DNA from: Marinobacter mangrovi
GTDB lineage: Bacteria > Pseudomonadota > Gammaproteobacteria > Pseudomonadales > Oleiphilaceae
NCBI RefSeq assembly: GCF_016798325.1
Contig: NZ_JAERVO010000001.1
Location: forward strand, 620,001-684,000
Length of the DNA: 64,000 nt
Reading direction: 5' to 3'
Shown: piece after piece, positions 20,336-31,044 of the stretch
Position numbering within the stretch: position 1 is the stretch's first letter
Layout: the number at the start of each line of letters is the position of its first letter
Notes under the pieces: model-generated
What the model was told of the DNA's origin: nothing
Databases searched by the model: none
Seen by the model: only the letters and a program-made list of their open reading frames with translations
Made by a program: the position numbers and the translations under genes

Positions 20336-21568
20336 ATGTCAACTGAAATCAAAGCCCCTGTTTTTCCAGAATCTGTTGCCGAGGGCACAGTCGCAACCTG
20401 GCACAAGAAGCCGGGTGAAGCCTGTGAACGCGATGAACTGATCGTCGATATCGAAACCGACAAGGTTGTCCTTGAAGTGGTCGCGCCGGCTGACGGCGTG
20501 ATCGAGGAAATCGTCAAGGATGAAGGCGATACCGTGGAAAGCGGTGAGGTCGTCGGTAAATTCAAGGAAGGCGCTGCAGGTTCTGCGCCGGCCAAAAAGG
20601 ACGATGACAAAGGTTCTTCTGACGAAGCGGAAGCGCCGAAAGCCGAGCAAGGCAGCGCATCGTCCGGCGGCGAAGCCATCCTGAGTCCGGCGGCCCGCAA
20701 ACTGGCCGAAGAAAATAATGTCGATCCCAACGCCATCAAGGGTACCGGCAAAGATGGTCGCGTCACCAAGGAAGACGTGCAGAAGCACGTGTCTTCCGGC
20801 GGTCAGGCTGCTCCGGCACCGAGTGCGCCCGCCGCAGCGGCGCCGGCGGCCGACGTTGCGACCGGCGAGCGTGCCGAGAAGCGGGTACCGATGACCCGTC
20901 TGCGTGCCAGCATCGCCAAGCGTCTGGTCAATGCCCAGCAAAGTGCCGCCATGCTGACCACGTTCAACGAGGTCAACATGAAGCCGGTCATGGAGCTGCG
21001 CAAGCAGTACAAGGAAACGTTCGAGAAGCGTCACGGCGTCAAGCTGGGCTTCATGTCCTTCTTCGCCAAGGCGGCTACCGAAGCCCTCAAGCGTTTCCCG
21101 GCGGTCAACGCGTCCATCGACGGTAACGACATGGTTTACCACGGTTACCAGGACATCGGCGTGGCTGTGTCCACCGACCGCGGTCTGGTTGTGCCGGTTG
21201 TGCGCGACGTCGACGGTCTGGGGCTGGCCGATATCGAGAAGACGATCATCGAGTACGGCACCAAGGCGCGTGACGGCAAACTGGGCATCGAGGAGATGAC
21301 CGGCGGCACCTTCACCATCACCAACGGTGGGATCTTCGGTTCCCTGATCTCCACACCGATCCTGAATCCGCCGCAGACCGCCATCCTCGGTATGCACAAG
21401 ATCCAGGAACGCCCGATGGCGGTGAACGGTCAGGTTGAAATCCTGCCGATGATGTACCTGGCGTTGTCATACGATCACCGCATGATCGACGGCAAGGAAG
21501 CGGTTCAGTTCCTGGTGGCCATCAAGGAAATGCTCGAAGATCCGGCGCGTATTCTGCTGGACGTCTGA
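20336..21568 (+). CDS. sucB: dihydrolipoyllysine-residue succinyltransferase E2 component SucB
   Basis: A 410-residue E2 core. An N-terminal lipoyl domain carries the lipoylated Lys43 in ETDKVVLEV. An Ala/Pro/Gly-rich linker follows, then the E3-binding domain (about 113–150: [12 protein letters not shown]…[11 protein letters not shown]) and a second Ala-Pro linker. The C-terminal catalytic domain has His-Asp in [16 protein letters not shown] precedes the ATG. Partner of SucA and Lpd in the same operon. Confidence 0.97.
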   Translation: MSTEIKAPVFPESVAEGTVATWHKKPGEACERDELIVDIETDKVVLEVVAPADGVIEEIVKDEGDTVESGEVVGKFKEGAAGSAPAKKDDDKGSSDEAEAPKAEQGSASSGGEAILSPAARKLAEENNVDPNAIKGTGKDGRVTKEDVQKHVSSGGQAAPAPSAPAAAAPAADVATGERAEKRVPMTRLRASIAKRLVNAQQSAAMLTTFNEVNMKPVMELRKQYKETFEKRHGVKLGFMSFFAKAATEALKRFPAVNASIDGNDMVYHGYQDIGVAVSTDRGLVVPVVRDVDGLGLADIEKTIIEYGTKARDGKLGIEEMTGGTFTITNGGIFGSLISTPILNPPQTAILGMHKIQERPMAVNGQVEILPMMYLALSYDHRMIDGKEAVQFLVAIKEMLEDPARILLDV

Positions 21569-21603
21569 ACCGGTTCATCAACACATTTAGAGAAACAGGA
21601 TAG

Positions 21604-23049
<1,446 letters not shown>

Positions 23050-23356
23050 GAAGTCAGTGGGCCGGTGAATCCGGCCCAACTTGTACAGACGGAGAGGGGC
23101 GCAACGAGGCGCTCAGTGTCTGAAGACCTCTCCCGATCTGGCCTTTGAACGTCAGCCTGTGCTGACGTTCAGGCGTTGGAAAGTCCAACCCCGGCCGGAT
23201 CAGGGTGTGTCTCAACGAGAACTGACGCGCCCGAACAGAATTCGCACCACGCGGGTTCGTATCCCAGAGTGAAGCCAATGGCGGGTGGGGCGGTACAGCC
23301 CTGTCGGCCAGTGTCTTCTGAAATGGTTATCCTCCATATAAGAGTGGGACAACGCT
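23050..23356 (+). ncRNA. candidate structured RNA leader upstream of sucC
   Basis: The 307-base lpd–sucC gap is packed with perfect stems. TGGGCCGG/CCGGCCCA (23058–23078) lies just after the lpd stop. GGAGAGG (23091–23097) pairs with CCTCTCC (23127–23133), enclosing smaller stems. GAACGTCAGC/GCTGACGTTC (23147–23170) is a 10-bp stem with a 4-base loop. GTTGGA/TCCAAC (23175–23189) follows at once. None has a T-run. A conserved sucC leader RNA is known in Pseudomonas, so this is a good candidate for a related cis-regulatory RNA, although homology is untested. Confidence 0.5.
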
Positions 23357-24523
23357 ATGAATTTGCACGAATATCAGGGCAAGCAGCTGTTCGCTGAATA
23401 CGGCCTGCCGGTTTCCAAAGGCATCGCCTGCGAGACTCCGCAGGACGCCGTCGCTGCAGCTGCTGAGATTGGCGGTGAGCGCTGGGTTGTGAAGGCCCAG
23501 GTTCACGCAGGCGGCCGGGGCAAGGCCGGGGGCGTCAAGCTGGTCAGCAGCAAGGACGAGATCCGCGAGTTTGCCGAGTACTGGCTGGGCCGCAACCTGG
23601 TCACTTATCAGACGGATGAAAAGGGCCAGCCGGTCAGCAAGATCCTGGTTGAAGATCTGACCGACATCGACCAGGAGCTGTACCTGGGTGCGGTTGTTGA
23701 TCGTGGCTCACGTCGTATCGTTTTCATGGCCTCGACCGAAGGTGGTGTCGAGATCGAGACGGTGGCCGAGGAAACCCCTGAGAAGATCCTGAAAGCGGAA
23801 GTCGATCCGCTGGTCGGCGCACAGCCGTACCAGGGCCGTGAGCTGGCTTTCAAACTGGGCCTGAAGGGCGACCAGATCAAGCAGTTCGTCAAGATTTTCC
23901 TGGGTCTGGCCAAGCTGTTCGAAGACAAGGACCTGGCCCTGTTGGAAATCAACCCGCTGGTCATCACCCCGGCAGGCAACCTGCACTGCCTGGACGCGAA
24001 GATCGGCGTTGACGGCAACGCCCTGTACCGTCAGCCGCAGATTCGCGAGATGCACGATCCTTCCCAGGAAGATCAGCGCGAAGCCGATGCCGCGAAGTGG
24101 GAGCTGAACTACGTCGCTCTGGAAGGCAACATCGGTTGCATGGTTAACGGCGCTGGCCTGGCCATGGGCACCATGGACATCGTGAAACTGAACGGCGGTC
24201 AGCCGGCCAACTTCCTTGACGTGGGCGGTGGCGCGACCAAAGAGCGTGTGACCGAAGCGTTCAAGATCATCCTGTCCGATGACGCCGTCAAGGCCGTTCT
24301 GGTTAACATCTTCGGCGGTATTGTCCGTTGCGACATGATCGCGGAAGGCATCATCGGCGCCGTGAAAGAAGTCGGCGTGAAAGTACCTGTCGTGGTTCGC
24401 CTGGAAGGCAACAATGCCGAACTGGGTTCAAAAGTACTGGCAGACAGTGGCCTGAACATCATCGCGGCTACCAGTCTGACGGATGCTGCACAGCAAGTCG
24501 TTAAAGCCGCGGGAGGTAAGTAA
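23357..24523 (+). CDS. sucC: succinyl-CoA ligase (ADP-forming) beta subunit SucC
   Basis: A 388-residue ATP-grasp subunit. The N-terminus [12 protein letters not shown] is diagnostic. The ATP-grasp nucleotide contacts are in [18 protein letters not shown], and the power-helix and subunit-interface region includes [11 protein letters not shown]. Its stop shares one base with the sucD start (TAATG), indicating coupled translation of the two subunits. The complex makes ATP or GTP from succinyl-CoA in the TCA cycle. Confidence 0.97.
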   Translation: MNLHEYQGKQLFAEYGLPVSKGIACETPQDAVAAAAEIGGERWVVKAQVHAGGRGKAGGVKLVSSKDEIREFAEYWLGRNLVTYQTDEKGQPVSKILVEDLTDIDQELYLGAVVDRGSRRIVFMASTEGGVEIETVAEETPEKILKAEVDPLVGAQPYQGRELAFKLGLKGDQIKQFVKIFLGLAKLFEDKDLALLEINPLVITPAGNLHCLDAKIGVDGNALYRQPQIREMHDPSQEDQREADAAKWELNYVALEGNIGCMVNGAGLAMGTMDIVKLNGGQPANFLDVGGGATKERVTEAFKIILSDDAVKAVLVNIFGGIVRCDMIAEGIIGAVKEVGVKVPVVVRLEGNNAELGSKVLADSGLNIIAATSLTDAAQQVVKAAGGK

Positions 24524-25395
24524 TGAGCGTCCTGATTAACAAAGACACCAAAGTGATCTGCCAGGGTTTTACCGGTGCACAAGGCACCTTCCACTCTGAG
24601 CAGGCGATTGAGTACGGCACCAAAATGGTTGGTGGTGTCTCTCCCGGGAAAGGCGGTACCGAGCACCTGGGTCTGCCGGTCTTCAACACCGTTCGCGAAG
24701 CGGTTGAAGCCACGGGCGCACAGGCAACCGTCATCTACGTGCCGGCGCCTTTCTGTAAGGATGCCATCATCGAAGCGGCGGACGCTGGCCTTGAGCTGAT
24801 TGTCTGCATCACCGAAGGCATCCCGACCATCGACATGCTCTACGCGAAAGAGTACGTCGATCGCAAAGGCGTTCGCATGATCGGCCCGAACTGCCCGGGC
24901 GTGATCACTCCGGACGAATGCAAGATCGGCATCATGCCGGGCCACATCCATAAGAAGGGCAAGGTCGGTATCGTTTCCCGTTCCGGTACCCTGACTTATG
25001 AAGCGGTCAAGCAGACCACCGACTTCGGCTACGGCCAGTCCACCTGTATCGGTATCGGTGGTGACCCGATTCCGGGCTCCAACTTCATCGACATGCTGAA
25101 GCTGCTGCAGGACGACCCGGAAACTCAGGCGATCGTCATGATCGGTGAGATCGGCGGTACGGCCGAAGAAGAAGCCGCGGCCTTCATCAAGGACAACGTG
25201 ACCAAGCCGGTCGTGTCCTACATCGCCGGTGTGACGGCGCCTCCGGGCAAGCGCATGGGCCACGCCGGTGCGATCATTGCCGGTGGCAAGGGCACGGCAG
25301 ACGACAAGTTTGCGGCCCTGGAAGATGCGGGCGTCAAGACCGTTCGCAGTCTGGCCGAAATCGGCCAGGCGCTGAAAGAGGTCACTGGCTGGTAA
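24523..25395 (+). CDS. sucD: succinyl-CoA ligase alpha subunit SucD
   Basis: A 290-residue alpha subunit with an N-terminal CoA-binding Rossmann domain ([21 protein letters not shown]). The phosphorylated His is about residue 247 in [10 protein letters not shown], equivalent to E. coli His246. Starts within the sucC stop codon. The operon ends at a strong intrinsic terminator about 12 bases downstream. Confidence 0.97.
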   Translation: MSVLINKDTKVICQGFTGAQGTFHSEQAIEYGTKMVGGVSPGKGGTEHLGLPVFNTVREAVEATGAQATVIYVPAPFCKDAIIEAADAGLELIVCITEGIPTIDMLYAKEYVDRKGVRMIGPNCPGVITPDECKIGIMPGHIHKKGKVGIVSRSGTLTYEAVKQTTDFGYGQSTCIGIGGDPIPGSNFIDMLKLLQDDPETQAIVMIGEIGGTAEEEAAAFIKDNVTKPVVSYIAGVTAPPGKRMGHAGAIIAGGKGTADDKFAALEDAGVKTVRSLAEIGQALKEVTGW

Positions 25396-25406
25396 GAGCC
25401 AACGCC

Positions 25407-25457
25407 TGAAAAAGAGCCCCTGTTTTCTCCCGTCGGGGAGAGAGCGGGGGCTTTTTC
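25407..25457 (+). terminator. intrinsic terminator of the suc operon
   Basis: GAAAAAG-A-GCCCC pairs with GGGGGCTTTTTC across an inner CTCCC-gtc-GGGGAG hairpin, giving a long branched stem followed by Ts (25451–25456). Confidence 0.88.
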
Positions 25458-25513
25458 GTTTAAACTGGGCTGACTTTGCGGTGAGAGGGTCTGTGATGGG
25501 CGCGGGTTTATCG

Positions 25514-25541
25514 TTAACCTGACCGCCACATCCGTTATAAT
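25514..25541 (+). promoter_or_regulatory. probable promoter of trpS
   Basis: A perfect TATAAT (25536–25541) with TTAACC (25514–25519) 16 bases upstream. The start would be near 25548, giving a leader of about 77 bases. Confidence 0.5.
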
Positions 25542-25624
25542 CCCGGCGAAGACAATACGGTAGATCGGACCGCCGTCAGGCGAAAACCGAGCGTTCCAGT
25601 ATCATCCATTAAGGAGTTCATGCT

Positions 25625-26839
25625 TTGAGTTCTGTAGATCCCCAGCAGCGCGTGCTGTCTGGTATGCGTCCCACCGGAAAACTGCATCTTGGTCATTACC
25701 ACGGTGTGCTGAAAAACTGGGTCAAACTCCAGCATGAATTCGAGTGCTTTTTCTTTGTTGCCGACTGGCACGCGCTGACCACGCAATACGATGATACCCG
25801 TGGTATCGAGTCCAGCGTCTGGGAGATGGTGATCGACTGGCTGGCCGCGGGTGTCAATCCGGGGTCTGCGACCATCTTTATCCAGTCCAAGGTGCCGGAG
25901 CACGCGGAGCTACACCTGCTGCTGTCAATGATTACGCCACTGGGTTGGCTCGAGCGGATTCCGACTTATAAGGACCAGCAGGAAAAGCTGCGCGAGAAAG
26001 ACCTCGCCACCTACGGCTTCCTCGGCTATCCGCTGCTGCAGAGTGCCGACATCCTGATGTACCGGGCCGGCCGGGTGCCCGTGGGCGCCGATCAGGTGTC
26101 GCACGTGGAGATCACCCGCGAGATCGCGCGCCGTTTCAATCACATCTACGGTCGTGAGCCGGGCTTCGAAGAGCAGGCGGAGGCCGCCATCACCAAGATG
26201 GGCAAGAAGAACGCCAAGCTCTATCGCGAACTGAAGCGCAAGTACCAGGAAGAGGGCGATGTGGAAGCCCTGGACCGGGCTCGGGCCTTGCTCAAGGAGC
26301 AGCAGAACATTTCCATGGGCGACAGTGAGCGCCTCTACGGCTACATCGAGGGTGGCGGTAAGGTCATTCTGCCGGAGCCGCAACCACTGCTGACGCCGGA
26401 TTCCAAAATGCCGGGCCTGGACGGTCAGAAAATGTCCAAGTCCTACCAGAACACCATTGGCCTGCGCGAAGAGCCGGACGCCGTCGCACAGAAGATCCGC
26501 GTCATGCAGACCGATCCGCAGCGGGTTCGTCGGACCGATCCGGGCGAGCCGGAGAAGTGCCCGGTCTGGGGGCTGCACAAGGTCTATTCCGACAGCGACA
26601 CCCAGGAATGGGTTCAGACCGGCTGCCGGAGCGCCGGTATTGGCTGCCTGGACTGCAAGAAGCCGCTGATCGACGCCATCGTTGAAGAACAGCGTCCGCT
26701 GCATGAGCGGGCCAGGGAATACGAAAGCAATCCGGAGCTGATTCGCTCGATTATCGAGGAAGGCTGCGAGCATGCGCGCGATGCGGCGCGGGAAACTCTG
26801 GACGAAGTGCGTCATGCCATGGGGCTGTCCTACCGCTGA
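25625..26839 (+). CDS. trpS: tryptophan–tRNA ligase, long form with Fe-S-type cysteine motif
   Basis: A 404-residue class I aminoacyl-tRNA synthetase, longer than the E. coli enzyme (334). The start is TTG 25625, with AAGGAG 8 bases upstream. An ATG at 25620 in another frame hits a stop after two codons. HIGH-like motif PTGKLHLGHYHG is at about 16–27 and KMSKS in GQKMSKSYQN near 268. A central insertion (about 185–235) is rich in Lys, Arg and Glu. Near the C-terminus Cys312, 334, 341 and 344 make C-x21-C-x6-C-x2-C, very close to the [4Fe-4S] motif of Thermotoga maritima TrpRS (C-x22-C-x6-C-x2-C). Charges tRNA-Trp. Confidence 0.95.
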   Translation: MSSVDPQQRVLSGMRPTGKLHLGHYHGVLKNWVKLQHEFECFFFVADWHALTTQYDDTRGIESSVWEMVIDWLAAGVNPGSATIFIQSKVPEHAELHLLLSMITPLGWLERIPTYKDQQEKLREKDLATYGFLGYPLLQSADILMYRAGRVPVGADQVSHVEITREIARRFNHIYGREPGFEEQAEAAITKMGKKNAKLYRELKRKYQEEGDVEALDRARALLKEQQNISMGDSERLYGYIEGGGKVILPEPQPLLTPDSKMPGLDGQKMSKSYQNTIGLREEPDAVAQKIRVMQTDPQRVRRTDPGEPEKCPVWGLHKVYSDSDTQEWVQTGCRSAGIGCLDCKKPLIDAIVEEQRPLHERAREYESNPELIRSIIEEGCEHARDAARETLDEVRHAMGLSYR

Positions 26840-26872
26840 TCGCGGTGGACAACCACTGGCCCGGGAGCGGCA

Positions 26873-27736
26873 ATGACTGACGATCAGCAGGTCCAGGAGA
26901 ACTCGGAGTCCCAGACGCCTGAGGCGACTCAGGTGGCGTCGGACACCGATACCCCGGATGTCGCTTCTGTGGCCCGGGTGGCGGGCCAGCCCGTCAAGGA
27001 CCTACCGCAGGATCTCTACATCCCGCCGGACGCGCTGGCCGTTTTTCTGGAGGCCTTTGAGGGGCCTCTCGATCTGCTGCTTTACCTGATTCGCCGTCAG
27101 AACATGGATATCCTCGATATCGATGTCAGCGAGATCACCCGTCAGTACATGGATTACATCAACGCCATCGAGGCCATGCGCTTCGAGCTGGCCGCGGAAT
27201 ATCTGGTGATGGCGGCCACCCTGGCGGAAATCAAGTCGCGCATGCTGCTGCCGCGCCAGGAGAGTGAGGACGAGGAAGACCTGGATCCCCGCGCCGAACT
27301 GATCCGCCGACTCCAGCAATACGAGCGCTTCAAGAAAGCGGCTGAGGATCTGGATGAGCTGCCGCGTATGGAGCGGGATACCTACGCCACGTCAGCCCCG
27401 CTGCCTCGACTGCCGCAGAGCCAGGTGCATCCAGACGTGGAACTGAAAGACATGCTGCTGGCGTTGCGCGACGTCATTCGCCGGGCGGACCTGTTCACCA
27501 GCCACCACGTTGAGCGGGAAAAGCTGTCCACCCGGGAGCGCATGTCCCACATTCTCTCCTGCCTGTCCGGCGACCGCTTTGTGCGCTTCGAGAGTTTGTT
27601 CACGATCGAAGAGGGGCGGCTGGGTGTCGTGGTGACGTTCCTGGCGACGCTGGAGCTGGTCAAGGAGCAGCTGATCGAGGTGGTTCAGGGCGAAGTGCTC
27701 GGGTCGATTCATGTGCGGGCCCGGGCGGCAAACTGA
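26873..27736 (+). CDS. scpA: segregation and condensation protein A (kleisin)
   Basis: A 287-residue kleisin of the SMC-ScpAB condensin. A disordered acidic/Thr-Gln N-tail (about 50 residues) precedes the N-terminal SMC-neck-binding domain FEGPLDLLLYLIRRQNMDI, then MAATLAEIKSRMLLP, an acidic linker, and a C-terminal winged helix (VVVTFLATLELVKE). The start has gggagcgg upstream. scpB follows 17 bases later. smc itself is in this window, about 22 kb downstream. Confidence 0.95.
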   Translation: MTDDQQVQENSESQTPEATQVASDTDTPDVASVARVAGQPVKDLPQDLYIPPDALAVFLEAFEGPLDLLLYLIRRQNMDILDIDVSEITRQYMDYINAIEAMRFELAAEYLVMAATLAEIKSRMLLPRQESEDEEDLDPRAELIRRLQQYERFKKAAEDLDELPRMERDTYATSAPLPRLPQSQVHPDVELKDMLLALRDVIRRADLFTSHHVEREKLSTRERMSHILSCLSGDRFVRFESLFTIEEGRLGVVVTFLATLELVKEQLIEVVQGEVLGSIHVRARAAN

Positions 27737-27753
27737 GACACAGGGCAACAGGA

Positions 27754-28422
27754 ATGAGCGAAGAACAGATTCGACGTATACAGCTGATTATCGAAGCCGC
27801 GCTGCTCGCCGCCGGCAAGCCCCTGAACCTGGATCAATTGCGTGAGCTGTTCAGTGAAGAGGAACGCCCGGCCCGCCAGGTCATGGAGCATGCTCTCAGC
27901 CAGCTGGAGCAGGCCTGCGAGGGGCGCAGCTACGCCTTGTGCAAGGTGTCCAGCGGTTACCGTTTCCAGATTCGTGAAGACTATGCCCGCTGGGTCGGTC
28001 GGCTGTTCGAGGAAAAGCCGCAGCGGTATTCCCGGGCGCTGCTGGAAACCCTGGCTCTGATTGCCTATCGCCAGCCCATCACCCGGGGTGAAATCGAAGA
28101 CATTCGCGGGGTTACGGTTAGCAGCAATATCATCCGGACGCTCATGGAGCGAGAATGGGTGCGTATCGTCGGCCACAAGGACGTTCCGGGCCGGCCGGCC
28201 ATGTACGCCACGACCCGTCAGTTTCTTGACTACTTCAACATGACGTCGCTGGAGCAGCTGCCGCCCCTGTCGGAAATTCGTGATCTCGAGGAGATCGGGC
28301 GAGAGGTCGAGCAGAAGATCCAGGCCGAAATCCAGTTTGATGATCCGAAGTCGGTCCCGGAAGACGGAGACGACGATACCGGCGACGACCACAATGAATC
28401 CATTTCCGGGACCGTCCACTGA
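27754..28422 (+). CDS. scpB: segregation and condensation protein B
   Basis: A 222-residue protein with two winged-helix domains. The first starts QLIIEAALLAAGKPL, and the second has the family signature LETLALIAYRQPITRGEIEDIRGV followed by RTLMEREWV and GRPAMYATT. The acidic C-terminal tail is variable in this family. It dimerises on ScpA within condensin. Directly behind scpA and 32 bases before rluB, a common gammaproteobacterial order. Confidence 0.95.
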   Translation: MSEEQIRRIQLIIEAALLAAGKPLNLDQLRELFSEEERPARQVMEHALSQLEQACEGRSYALCKVSSGYRFQIREDYARWVGRLFEEKPQRYSRALLETLALIAYRQPITRGEIEDIRGVTVSSNIIRTLMEREWVRIVGHKDVPGRPAMYATTRQFLDYFNMTSLEQLPPLSEIRDLEEIGREVEQKIQAEIQFDDPKSVPEDGDDDTGDDHNESISGTVH

Positions 28423-28454
28423 GGCCGGTCCGGGCACTTTGAAGGAAAAGTACC

Positions 28455-29474
28455 ATGTCGCAGAAGCGCGACGCACAGTCGGGCCGCGGCCAGCGGCCGT
28501 CCGCGGATAAGCAGAAGCCCACACGTCAGGTGTTGCCGCCCGAGCGTCTGCAGAAGGTTCTCTCGCGGGCCGGCGTCGGTTCGCGTCGGGAAGTTGAAGC
28601 GTGGATCGAAGCAGGGCGGATTACCGTGAATAAGGCGATCGCCGTTCCGGGCCAGAAGGTCACGGTGGACGACCACATTTTCATCGACGGCAAACCCGTC
28701 AGCATCGAAGCGGCCCAGGCACCGGTTCGTCGGGTTTTGATGTACAACAAGCCCGAAGGCGAAGTGACCACCCGTAATGACCCGGAGGGGCGTCCGACGG
28801 TTTTTGATCGCCTGCCGCGTCTCAAGGATCAGCGCTGGATCGCGATTGGCCGGCTCGATATCAATACCACCGGCCTGATGCTATTCACCACCGACGGTGA
28901 GCTGGCGAACCGCCTGATGCATCCGTCCTATCAGGTGGATCGGGAGTATGCAGTGCGCATCTTCGGGGAAGTGGACGAGGCGATGACGGATCGGTTGCTG
29001 GAAGGTGTCCTGCTGGATGACGGCATGGCGAGCTTTTCGGATATTTCCAGCGCCGGTGGCTCAGGGATCAACCATTGGTTCCACGTCACCTTGTTCGAGG
29101 GGCGTAACCGGGAAGTCCGGCGGCTGTGGGAGTCCCAGGGCGTCAAGGTCAGTCGCCTGAAGCGGGTCCGTTTCGGGCCAGCCATGTTGCCCAGTCGTCT
29201 CAGCATGGGGCGCTGGGAGGAAATGGATCAGCGTAGTGTCGATGCCCTGAGCCGGGCGGTTGGCCTGGATCCACTGGCGCTACCGGCGAAAACGCCGGGG
29301 GAAGCCCGTACCCAGCGTCGGCAACAGCGCAAGAAGCCGTCCCGGGGATCCGGCAGCTATCGTAAGGGGGGCGTGTTTACCCGAGCGGAGCACAAGGCGG
29401 AAGAGCGTCAGGAGAAGAAAGGGGATGCCCGTCGCAAGCCCCCGATGGGACGTCGCAAGGCGCCGGGAAAGTAA
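28455..29474 (+). CDS. rluB: 23S rRNA pseudouridine synthase, RluB family
   Basis: A 339-residue RsuA/RluB-type enzyme modifying 23S rRNA near position 2605. A basic N-tail precedes the S4 RNA-binding domain (ERLQKVLSRAGVGSRREVEAWI). The catalytic Asp135 is in IGRLDINTTGL. EGRNREVRRLWESQG is the family C-terminal motif. An 80-residue Lys/Arg-rich tail ends the protein, a common extension in RluB that probably adds RNA affinity. GAAGGAAAAG precedes the ATG. It converges on a GGDEF gene. Confidence 0.93.
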   Translation: MSQKRDAQSGRGQRPSADKQKPTRQVLPPERLQKVLSRAGVGSRREVEAWIEAGRITVNKAIAVPGQKVTVDDHIFIDGKPVSIEAAQAPVRRVLMYNKPEGEVTTRNDPEGRPTVFDRLPRLKDQRWIAIGRLDINTTGLMLFTTDGELANRLMHPSYQVDREYAVRIFGEVDEAMTDRLLEGVLLDDGMASFSDISSAGGSGINHWFHVTLFEGRNREVRRLWESQGVKVSRLKRVRFGPAMLPSRLSMGRWEEMDQRSVDALSRAVGLDPLALPAKTPGEARTQRRQQRKKPSRGSGSYRKGGVFTRAEHKAEERQEKKGDARRKPPMGRRKAPGK

Positions 29475-29512
29475 CTTGAAGTTTCGCCCGTTCCGTGGGC
29501 GTTGTTGGCGGT

Positions 29513-30493
29513 CTAGTCGCCGCGGTTGCGGCGGTTGCTGTCGATGAAGGTGATATCGGTGTTCTGGGCGGGCCGCGCCTGACGGGTGCAGTCGCGGCCA
29601 TCGGATTTGGCCTGGTACAGCGCTTCGTCCGTACGCTTGAACCATCCATCGGCGGACTCACCACGGGACTGGATGCCGAAGCCCGCACTGGCCGTCACGC
29701 GGACCGGTTCCCCTTCGCTGTCCAGGGTGATGCGGGTGATGGCCTCGCGGATACGGTCAGCCACCAGCGCACATTCCTTGTCGCCGATATGCGGCAATAT
29801 GATTCCGAATTCCTCACCACCAATCCGATATACCGTATCTGTGCAGCGGGTGGCGTCTTCGATCGCCAGCGCTGTCGCCCGCAGGATCTGGTCGCCGGCC
29901 AGGTGGCCATAGCGGTCGTTGACCGATTTGAAATGATCCAGATCACACAGGATCAACGCACAGCGCTCACCGTGACGATTCCCGAGTGAGGCCTCACGGT
30001 TCAGTGCATCTTCAAACGCCCGCTTGTTGGGGATGCCGGTGACGACATCGGTGAGGGACGCGCGGCGTACCGCATCATAGCGACAGGCATTCCGGATCGA
30101 GTGAATCGCTGTCCCCAGCATCTGCTCGATGACCGTTTGTTCCTGTTCGGCGAATCGCATCCGGCGAAAGATACGCAGCATGCCGAAGTGCTCGCCGGCC
30201 AGATTCAGGCCATACTCACACCGATGATTACCACCCTGGCCAATCTTGATCTCGACAGGCTGGCCGTCGATGGTGTTCTGGTAGGTCAGGCGGTCGAACG
30301 GCACCACGGACGCCAGCTCTTCGGCGAAAATGGCCATGAGTTCCTGGAGCTCCAGTGTGGTCGTCATCCGACGGCACAGGCGCATGAAAACGTCATCATC
30401 GCGCTGCCACTGAAGACTCAGACGCTCCAGGTCGGCCAGGGCCTGAGCGCGCTCAGGTCCGGCGTTTGTCAGGGATGTGGGATTAGAGGGCAT
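29513..30493 (-). CDS. GGDEF-domain diguanylate cyclase with N-terminal GAF-like sensor
   Basis: A 326-residue protein starting at ATG 30493–30491; a TTG 33 bases upstream is an alternative. Residues about 15–150 look like a GAF-type sensory domain (LMAIFAEELASVVPFDRL…). The C-terminal GGDEF domain contains DLDHFKSVNDRYGH and the active-site motif GGEEF. RCTD lies five residues before GGEEF, a product-inhibition I-site (RxxD), so the enzyme is probably active and feedback-inhibited. It makes cyclic di-GMP from GTP. No EAL domain and no membrane segment. The input signal is unknown. Confidence 0.9.
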   Translation of the reverse strand: MPSNPTSLTNAGPERAQALADLERLSLQWQRDDDVFMRLCRRMTTTLELQELMAIFAEELASVVPFDRLTYQNTIDGQPVEIKIGQGGNHRCEYGLNLAGEHFGMLRIFRRMRFAEQEQTVIEQMLGTAIHSIRNACRYDAVRRASLTDVVTGIPNKRAFEDALNREASLGNRHGERCALILCDLDHFKSVNDRYGHLAGDQILRATALAIEDATRCTDTVYRIGGEEFGIILPHIGDKECALVADRIREAITRITLDSEGEPVRVTASAGFGIQSRGESADGWFKRTDEALYQAKSDGRDCTRQARPAQNTDITFIDSNRRNRGD

Positions 30494-30663
30494 AACGGTA
30501 CTCTCGCTCGCATTGCAGTCGTTCAAGCATGTATCGTGCCCGTCCTGTAAAGGTCATTATAAACAGCGTGTTAAAAGGGAAGAGTGTGCTTTAAAGTTCA
30601 ACGGAATGCGGTTTAGACAAATTATTGACGGATTAAATCCGACACGGGCGGAAGGAGATTGCC

Positions 30664-31014
30664 GTGGTCAAGGACGCAAAGATCGAGTTTGCAACGTTTG
30701 TGGTCGATCAGCTTCAGGGGGTTGGGCCGGTTCAGGCCAAGAGGATGTTCGGGGGCCATGGCCTTTTTCTGGGGGACATCATGTTTGCGCTGATTTCCGG
30801 ACAGACGCTGTATTTGAAGTTCGACGCCCAGAGTGAGCCGGCGTTTGTTGCCCGGGGCCTGGAGCCCTTCACGATCCCGCGTCAGGGGAAGCGCATTGCG
30901 ATGTCCTACCGCCAGGCACCCGAGGAGGTCTTTGAGGATCCGGAGCAGATGATGGCCTGGGGGAACGAAGCCTATGCCGCCGCGTTACGCGCCAGTCGAT
31001 CTGGAAAACGGTGA
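30664..31014 (+). CDS. TfoX/Sxy N-terminal-domain protein
   Basis: A 116-residue protein consisting of a single TfoX N-terminal domain (KRMFGGHGLFLGDIMFALI…LYLKFD). GTG 30664 is preceded by AAGGAG at good spacing. Full-length TfoX/Sxy activates competence genes with CRP, but stand-alone N-domains are widespread and mostly uncharacterised. A competence role should not be assumed. Monocistronic in appearance. Confidence 0.85.
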   Translation: MVKDAKIEFATFVVDQLQGVGPVQAKRMFGGHGLFLGDIMFALISGQTLYLKFDAQSEPAFVARGLEPFTIPRQGKRIAMSYRQAPEEVFEDPEQMMAWGNEAYAAALRASRSGKR

Positions 31015-31044
31015 AGCCATGGGTGGTCATGGCGCGAGTATGGG

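Noticed and set aside
18492-20342. Minus-strand frame of 616 residues opposite sucA
   Set aside because: Shadow of sucA; no family features and no upstream signals.
30477-30836. 119-residue plus-strand frame overlapping the GGDEF start and the TfoX gene
   Set aside because: It overlaps the better supported TfoX-domain frame in another phase and lacks any motif or ribosome-binding site.
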